Shown here: one piece after another, positions 14,506-17,655 of the stretch
Layout: each line of letters begins with the position of its first letter
Numbering within the stretch: position 1 is the first letter of the stretch
Origin: JAGTJU01 sp038257535
GTDB lineage: Bacteria; Myxococcota_A; Polyangia; Fen-1088
Length of the DNA stretch: 17,655 nucleotides
Assembly (NCBI GenBank): GCA_038257535.1
Contig: JBBSJE010000121.1
Location: 1 to 17,655 of the forward strand
Direction of reading: 5' to 3'
Position numbers and translations under genes: made by a program
The notes under the pieces: generated by a model
Told to the model about the DNA's origin: nothing
Database searches by the model: none
What the model saw: only the letters and a program-made list of their open reading frames with translations

Positions 14506-15265
14506 TCCATCGGCTTCGCCGCCCGGCCTGGCGGTGCGGGAGGGTGTCATTGCGTTTGCCGCCGCAACGGCCGTGGCGGCGGCCCTGTTCTGGACCGGCA
14601 AGGTGGTGCCCTTCGTGGGCAACAACCTGCACGGTTTTATTGCTGTGGTGTTCCTGTACACCCCCAGTTTGGCGTCGCGATGGTCACTCTTGCCTTTTGA
14701 TTACGCCGTGGAGGGCGCTTTGCGCTTGCCCAACCGCGGGCGCGCTTTTTTCACCTTGCTGGCGGCCCTGGTGGCGTTGTGGCCGTTGTTTGTGCTGGGC
14801 TTCTTCTGGTTCTACGGCACAGCATGCCAGCCCCATGCGCCGCGCTTGGCACATTGGTGGTGGCAAACATTCGCGCCCATCTGCCCGCGTTGGCTGGGCA
14901 GCCTATCGCCCCCTGTGCGTTTGCCGCCGGATTTCTTGTTGTTGGCGTTGTCGCAGCTGGTGGTTGTGGCGCTGCCCGAGGAATTGTTTTTCCGCGGCTA
15001 CCTATGGGCACGCTTGGAAGCGCGCTGGCCGGCACGCTGGCGCATCGCGGGCGCGCCTTTGGGCTGGGCGTGGATCCTTAGCAGCGCGCTGTTTGCGGTG
15101 GGCCATGTGGCTGTGGATTTAGATCCACAACGGCTCGCGGTGTTTTTTCCCGCGCTGGTGTTTGGGTGGATGCGGGCCCGCGCCGATTCCATAGTGCCGG
15201 GCCTCACCTTCCACGCCTTGTGCAATCTGCTCTCAGACGTTTTGTACGAAACGTACTTCCGCTAA
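14486..15265 (+). CDS. CPBP (CAAX/Abi-type) glutamic intramembrane protease, possibly myxosortase-like
   Basis: A 259-residue polytopic membrane protein starting with TTG at 14486 or GTG at 14489. All three CPBP motifs are present: EELFFR at 165-170 (catalytic Glu165 and Glu166, Arg170), FAVGH at 203-207, and HALCN at 243-247. Seven or so hydrophobic segments can be traced. The C-terminal half (FFRGYLWARLEARWP, RLAVFFPALVFGWMRARA, FHALCNLLSDVLYE) resembles the Myxococcota group of CPBP proteases proposed to process MYXO-CTERM-like C-terminal sorting signals (MrtX/MrtC-type myxosortases). That assignment rests on remembered similarity and is tentative. No protein complete in the window ends in a MYXO-CTERM tail, so any substrate lies elsewhere. 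Its TAA stop overlaps tail-to-tail with the stop of the minus-strand AAA gene. Confidence 0.88.
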   Translation: MVTSTADPSASPPGLAVREGVIAFAAATAVAAALFWTGKVVPFVGNNLHGFIAVVFLYTPSLASRWSLLPFDYAVEGALRLPNRGRAFFTLLAALVALWPLFVLGFFWFYGTACQPHAPRLAHWWWQTFAPICPRWLGSLSPPVRLPPDFLLLALSQLVVVALPEELFFRGYLWARLEARWPARWRIAGAPLGWAWILSSALFAVGHVAVDLDPQRLAVFFPALVFGWMRARADSIVPGLTFHALCNLLSDVLYETYFR

Positions 15266-16221
15266 GGGCTTGCGCTTGGCAGCTCGCGCAGAGCCTGCCT
15301 GATCTCGTCGCCCCCGAGACGCCGATCGGTGCGGTAGAGCAACAGCGCCCGCTCAAGCGCGGCTTCAAGCTCGCGAAAGTTGCCCGGCCAAGCGTGGTCC
15401 CGCAGCGCCTCGACGGCCGCTTCGGTCAATTCGATCGATCGGCGCTGCTCTTCAGGGCTGGCGCGTTTCATATCTTCCGATCCTCGCAACACCAGCGGCA
15501 CGCCGGCGTCGTTCAAAATGCGGTTGCCCATCCACACCGCGGAAGCGGGCACATCTTCTAGCCGTTCACGCAAGGGTGGCAACCACAACACCACCCGCGC
15601 CAGTCGGTGGTAAAGGTCGTGGCGAAACCGACCGGCCGCCACTTCGGCGCCCAGATCTTTGTCGGACATCGTCACCGCGTTTACGCGCACGGGCGTTTCG
15701 GTCACCCCGCCCACCCGGGTGACGCGTCCGGTTTTCAAAATGCGCAGCAGCTCGTTTTGCAGCCGGGGCGACAGATCCGTGGCTTCTTCGATCAGCAGCG
15801 CGCCTTCGTCGGCGGCCTCGGCCAATCCCGCCTGAGAGCCAGCGCCGCACAAGCGCGCCAACGCCTCAGCTTCGCCAAAACCTCCAAGGTCCACCCGAAC
15901 CATCCGGCCATGCGGGGCCACCAGGCTTGCCAGCGCCCGGGCCAAGCCGCCCTTGCCTGTGCCAGGCTCCCCCAGCAGCACAATGTTCGTTCGGTAGGGG
16001 CGGTCTTGCAGGCGATCCAGCACGTCCAGCACATGGCTCATTGCGGGGTGGGGCGACGACACGCGGATCATGGCGGCAATCCAGCGCGCGGCGGCCGGCT
16101 CCAAGGCCGCCAGTTTGGGCGCCCCTTCCGTGATGTTCTGAGGCATCGAAAATGGCTTTGAGGATGGTTTTGACGGCGGCTTTTTGCCGGCCGTCGGGGG
16201 TAATGAGCCTTTGCTGGCCAC
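15262..16221 (-). CDS. Reduced sigma54-activator-type AAA ATPase without GAFTGA and HTH
   Basis: A 319-residue protein starting with GTG at 16221, supported by AGAGAGGA (minus strand 16235-16228), 6 nt upstream. The first 30 residues are Lys/Ser/Pro-rich and disordered. The AAA+ domain has Walker A GEPGTGKG (84-91), RLQNELLRILKTGRV as in enhancer-binding proteins, FRHDLYHRL with Arg200 and Arg206 near the arginine fingers, LPPLRERLEDVP (214-225), and sensor II WPGNFRELE (278-286). Three things are odd. The stretch between Walker A and B is short and has no GAFTGA loop. Walker B reads ALLIEE (141-146) with Glu for the usual Asp. No helix-turn-helix follows at the C-terminus. It should bind and probably hydrolyse ATP, but classical sigma54 activation is unlikely. 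It follows the Nudix gene by 3 bp in one operon. Confidence 0.85.
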   Translation of the reverse strand: MASKGSLPPTAGKKPPSKPSSKPFSMPQNITEGAPKLAALEPAAARWIAAMIRVSSPHPAMSHVLDVLDRLQDRPYRTNIVLLGEPGTGKGGLARALASLVAPHGRMVRVDLGGFGEAEALARLCGAGSQAGLAEAADEGALLIEEATDLSPRLQNELLRILKTGRVTRVGGVTETPVRVNAVTMSDKDLGAEVAAGRFRHDLYHRLARVVLWLPPLRERLEDVPASAVWMGNRILNDAGVPLVLRGSEDMKRASPEEQRRSIELTEAAVEALRDHAWPGNFRELEAALERALLLYRTDRRLGGDEIRQALRELPSASP

Positions 16222-16224
16222 GTT

Positions 16225-16638
16225 TTATCCTCTCTTGACGCCCAAAAGCAGATCCGTCGTTGCTTGATCCGCGGCAGGAAATGGGTAGCGCTCGAACTCG
16301 TCCGACTTCACCCAGCGAAAGTCGGCAACGCGCAGCTTCTTGAGCTCAGGCTCTTGGGGGAATGTGGCTTCGTAAAGCACCAGATCTACGCTGTAGCCTT
16401 CGTATTGATGGGTTCGCTTGGCAATCGCTTTGCCAACCTCAATGGTGGCACCCAGACGTTCCAGAAGCTCCCGCTTCAGCGCGTCTTCGTCGCTTTCCCC
16501 CGTCTCCACGCGACCTCCGGGAAACTCCCACAAACCAGACAGCACCGCGGTCGAGCGTCGCTGCGTGATGAGGTACTTCTCTTTGGTAGAGATAACGGCT
16601 GCAACCACTCGAATTCGTGGCGTTCCTGAGGTGGTCAT
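16225..16638 (-). CDS. Nudix hydrolase (MutT-like) with an altered Nudix box
   Basis: A 137-residue single-domain protein starting with ATG at 16638. The Nudix box begins at Gly42 with Glu48, Arg56, Glu57 and Glu60. The next position, a Glu in the consensus REUxEExGU, is Arg61, followed by Leu62, Gly63 and Ala64. The preceding WEFPGG and the later FRWV and YPFPAAD segments match MutT/NudG-type nucleotide pyrophosphohydrolases, which hydrolyse (oxidised) NTPs or dNTPs. Because the replaced Glu normally helps bind catalytic metal, activity may be reduced or altered. It is the first gene of a two-gene operon with the AAA ATPase; its stop lies 3 bp before that GTG. No strong Shine-Dalgarno is visible. 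It diverges from the rhodanese gene across 97 bp. Confidence 0.9.
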   Translation of the reverse strand: MTTSGTPRIRVVAAVISTKEKYLITQRRSTAVLSGLWEFPGGRVETGESDEDALKRELLERLGATIEVGKAIAKRTHQYEGYSVDLVLYEATFPQEPELKKLRVADFRWVKSDEFERYPFPAADQATTDLLLGVKRG

Positions 16639-16735
16639 TCACGCGCATGTTAACCATGGCGGCGCGCGTTCGGGAACCCCTTTTGCGTGTGGGTACGGAC
16701 CTTTCCCACCCGAATTCGCGTGCTACATAGGTTAA

Positions 16736-17164
16736 ATGCCTAAGCGCGTAACCCCCCCCGAAGCTGCCGAGCTGCTGAAGCAGGGCTGGCGCTACATTGA
16801 TGTGCGATCCATTCCTGAATACGAGGCAGGACATCCAGAGGGCGCCCTCAATGTTCCGCTGCTGCACATGCAAAACGGCCGCATGATCGGCAATCCTGCG
16901 TTTGGCCAAGTGATGGAAGCCAACTTCAAGAAGGATGATCAAGTGGTGGTAGGCTGCAAGATGGGCGGTCGATCTTTGCAGGCGGCCACGCTCTTGGAGG
17001 CCGCAGGCTTCACCAATGTGGTTGACGTGCGTGGGGGCTTTTCGGGTGAACGTGACCCTTACGGTCGCGTGCTGGTGCCAGGCTGGGCCGATTCAGGCTT
17101 GCCCGTGACCACCACGTCCGCACCGGGCACCACTTACGCCGAACTCGAGAAAAAGGGCGAATAG
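16736..17164 (+). CDS. Single-domain rhodanese-like sulfurtransferase
   Basis: A 142-residue protein starting with ATG, with AGG 5 nt upstream. It has the rhodanese CH2A motif IDVRSIPEYEAGHPEGALNVP (described here as residues 21-41, key Asp22, Arg24, His33) and the active-site loop CKMGGRS at 74-80 with Cys74 as the persulfide-forming residue. VVDVRGGFSGERDPYG is the usual C-terminal part. It would move sulfane sulfur to an acceptor such as cyanide, thioredoxin or another thiol. It is cytoplasmic, with no signal peptide. Codons 6-8 form a run of eight C (16752-16759). It is monocistronic, with a stem-loop after its stop. A TGCTACATAG stretch before the start resembles an extended -10 element but is weak. 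Confidence 0.92.
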   Translation: MPKRVTPPEAAELLKQGWRYIDVRSIPEYEAGHPEGALNVPLLHMQNGRMIGNPAFGQVMEANFKKDDQVVVGCKMGGRSLQAATLLEAAGFTNVVDVRGGFSGERDPYGRVLVPGWADSGLPVTTTSAPGTTYAELEKKGE

Positions 17165-17174
17165 GGCTTGTTGC

Positions 17175-17198
17175 CAAAGGCCGTTACAGCGGCCTTTG
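17175..17198. terminator. Stem-loop between convergent genes, probable bidirectional terminator
   Basis: CAAAGGCCG (17175-17183) pairs perfectly with CGGCCTTTG (17190-17198) across a 6-nt loop. It lies 11 bp after the rhodanese stop and 27 bp after the stop of the convergent TPR gene. No T-tract follows on either strand, so it may work with Rho or mainly stabilise mRNA ends. Confidence 0.55.
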
Positions 17199-17224
17199 CT
17201 CTGCCTCGTCGCAGTCCTCGCGGC

Positions 17225-17655
17225 TCACTCGGGCAGGTTCACGCCGTTTTTCTCGCACAGCGAGCGGACCATCTGTTTGTTTTTGTCATCTAGCCGTTCG
17301 TAGGCTTTGGTGGCTCCCGTTTGGTCCCGCAAAGAGCATGAACAAACGGCGATGATCTGATACGCCCGCAGCATTCCGGGGGACAAACGCAAGGCCTTGC
17401 GAGACGCCGCAATGGCGGCGGCATACTGGCCGTGCATCCAAGCCTCCTGAGCTTGCTTGATAAATTCATCGGGATCGCCTGTGGGCGCGGGCTCTTCTTC
17501 TTTGGGGTCTGCTTTTGGCTCAACCTTGGGCCTGGTGGCAACGGGGGCGACCGCCGCAGGCGTTCGCGCGGGGCGTTTTGTGACAGGTGCCGTGGCTACC
17601 TCGGTCGGCTTTTGGCAAGCGGCAATCAGGGCCACAGCGCTGGGCTCTTCTGGCA
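17225..17655 (-). CDS. TPR-containing protein, C-terminal part (runs off right edge)
   Basis: The reading frame stays open to the right edge of the window. A GTG at 17635 is an internal candidate start, but it would leave only MALIAAC before a lipobox-like Cys, too short for a signal peptide, so the true start is probably outside. Visible are a hydrophobic SAVALIAAC stretch, a Thr/Pro/Ala/Lys-rich linker of about 40 residues, then a TPR-like pair (FIKQAQEAWMHGQYAAAIAASRKAL and AYQIIAVCSCSLRDQTGATKAYERL) and a tail ending KQMVRSLCEKNGVNLPE. That combination is familiar from the extracytoplasmic tails of myxobacterial Ser/Thr kinases and from stand-alone lipoproteins. Which of the two this is cannot be decided from the fragment. 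It converges on the rhodanese gene. Confidence 0.7.
   Translation of the reverse strand, partial: PEEPSAVALIAACQKPTEVATAPVTKRPARTPAAVAPVATRPKVEPKADPKEEEPAPTGDPDEFIKQAQEAWMHGQYAAAIAASRKALRLSPGMLRAYQIIAVCSCSLRDQTGATKAYERLDDKNKQMVRSLCEKNGVNLPE

Overview
The window looks like GC-rich chromosomal DNA from a myxobacterium-like member of the Myxococcota (formerly Deltaproteobacteria). This is inferred from gene content: a Hanks-type Ser/Thr kinase with an HRDVSPSN catalytic loop and a Pro/Ala-rich tail, an FHA-AAA-HTH regulator, a lipoprotein made of RCC1 repeats, a PilZ protein of the kind common in this phylum, and a CPBP glutamic-type intramembrane protease. No rRNA, tRNA, CRISPR array, transposase or phage gene was seen. 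It reads as ordinary, tightly packed chromosome.

Layout. (1) Positions 1-2292, minus strand: a large di-haem lipoprotein with a PD40/TolB-like N-terminal region, resembling HzsA-related proteins. It is translationally coupled to a second exported protein cut by the left edge. (2) 2293-2549: a divergent intergenic region with a perfect 11-1-11 palindrome and a run of ten G. (3) 2550-7092, plus strand: Ser/Thr kinase, exported TPR protein, and a 14-repeat RCC1 lipoprotein that starts on a TTG overlapping the previous stop. (4) 7126-7386, minus strand: a six-cysteine exported or anchored small protein. (5) 7506-11184, plus strand: FHA/AAA/HTH regulator, GGDEF diguanylate cyclase with an intact I-site, and a metallo-beta-lactamase-fold hydrolase. 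(6) 11248-15265, plus strand: GT39/ArnT-like membrane glycosyltransferase, PilZ protein, a small helical protein, and a CPBP protease. (7) 15262-16638, minus strand: Nudix hydrolase followed 3 bp later by a reduced sigma54-activator-type AAA ATPase. (8) 16736-17164, plus strand: single-domain rhodanese. (9) 17225-17655, minus strand: C-terminal part of a TPR protein running off the right edge.

How the genes may work together. The centre is rich in signalling. It holds a c-di-GMP synthase and, about 3.6 kb downstream, a PilZ protein with both c-di-GMP-binding motifs, next to a lipid-linked-sugar transferase. The kinase could supply the phospho-Thr read by the FHA domain, but nothing in the sequence proves this. 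Both sigma54-activator-type AAA proteins lack the GAFTGA loop that contacts sigma54. The envelope is the other theme: two lipoproteins, two or three further exported proteins, a membrane glycosyltransferase and an intramembrane protease. No single compact, clearly new system stands out. The best leads are the GAFTGA-less AAA pair, the HzsA-like di-haem lipoprotein with its coupled partner, the double RCC1 propeller, and the protease with its overlapping small gene.
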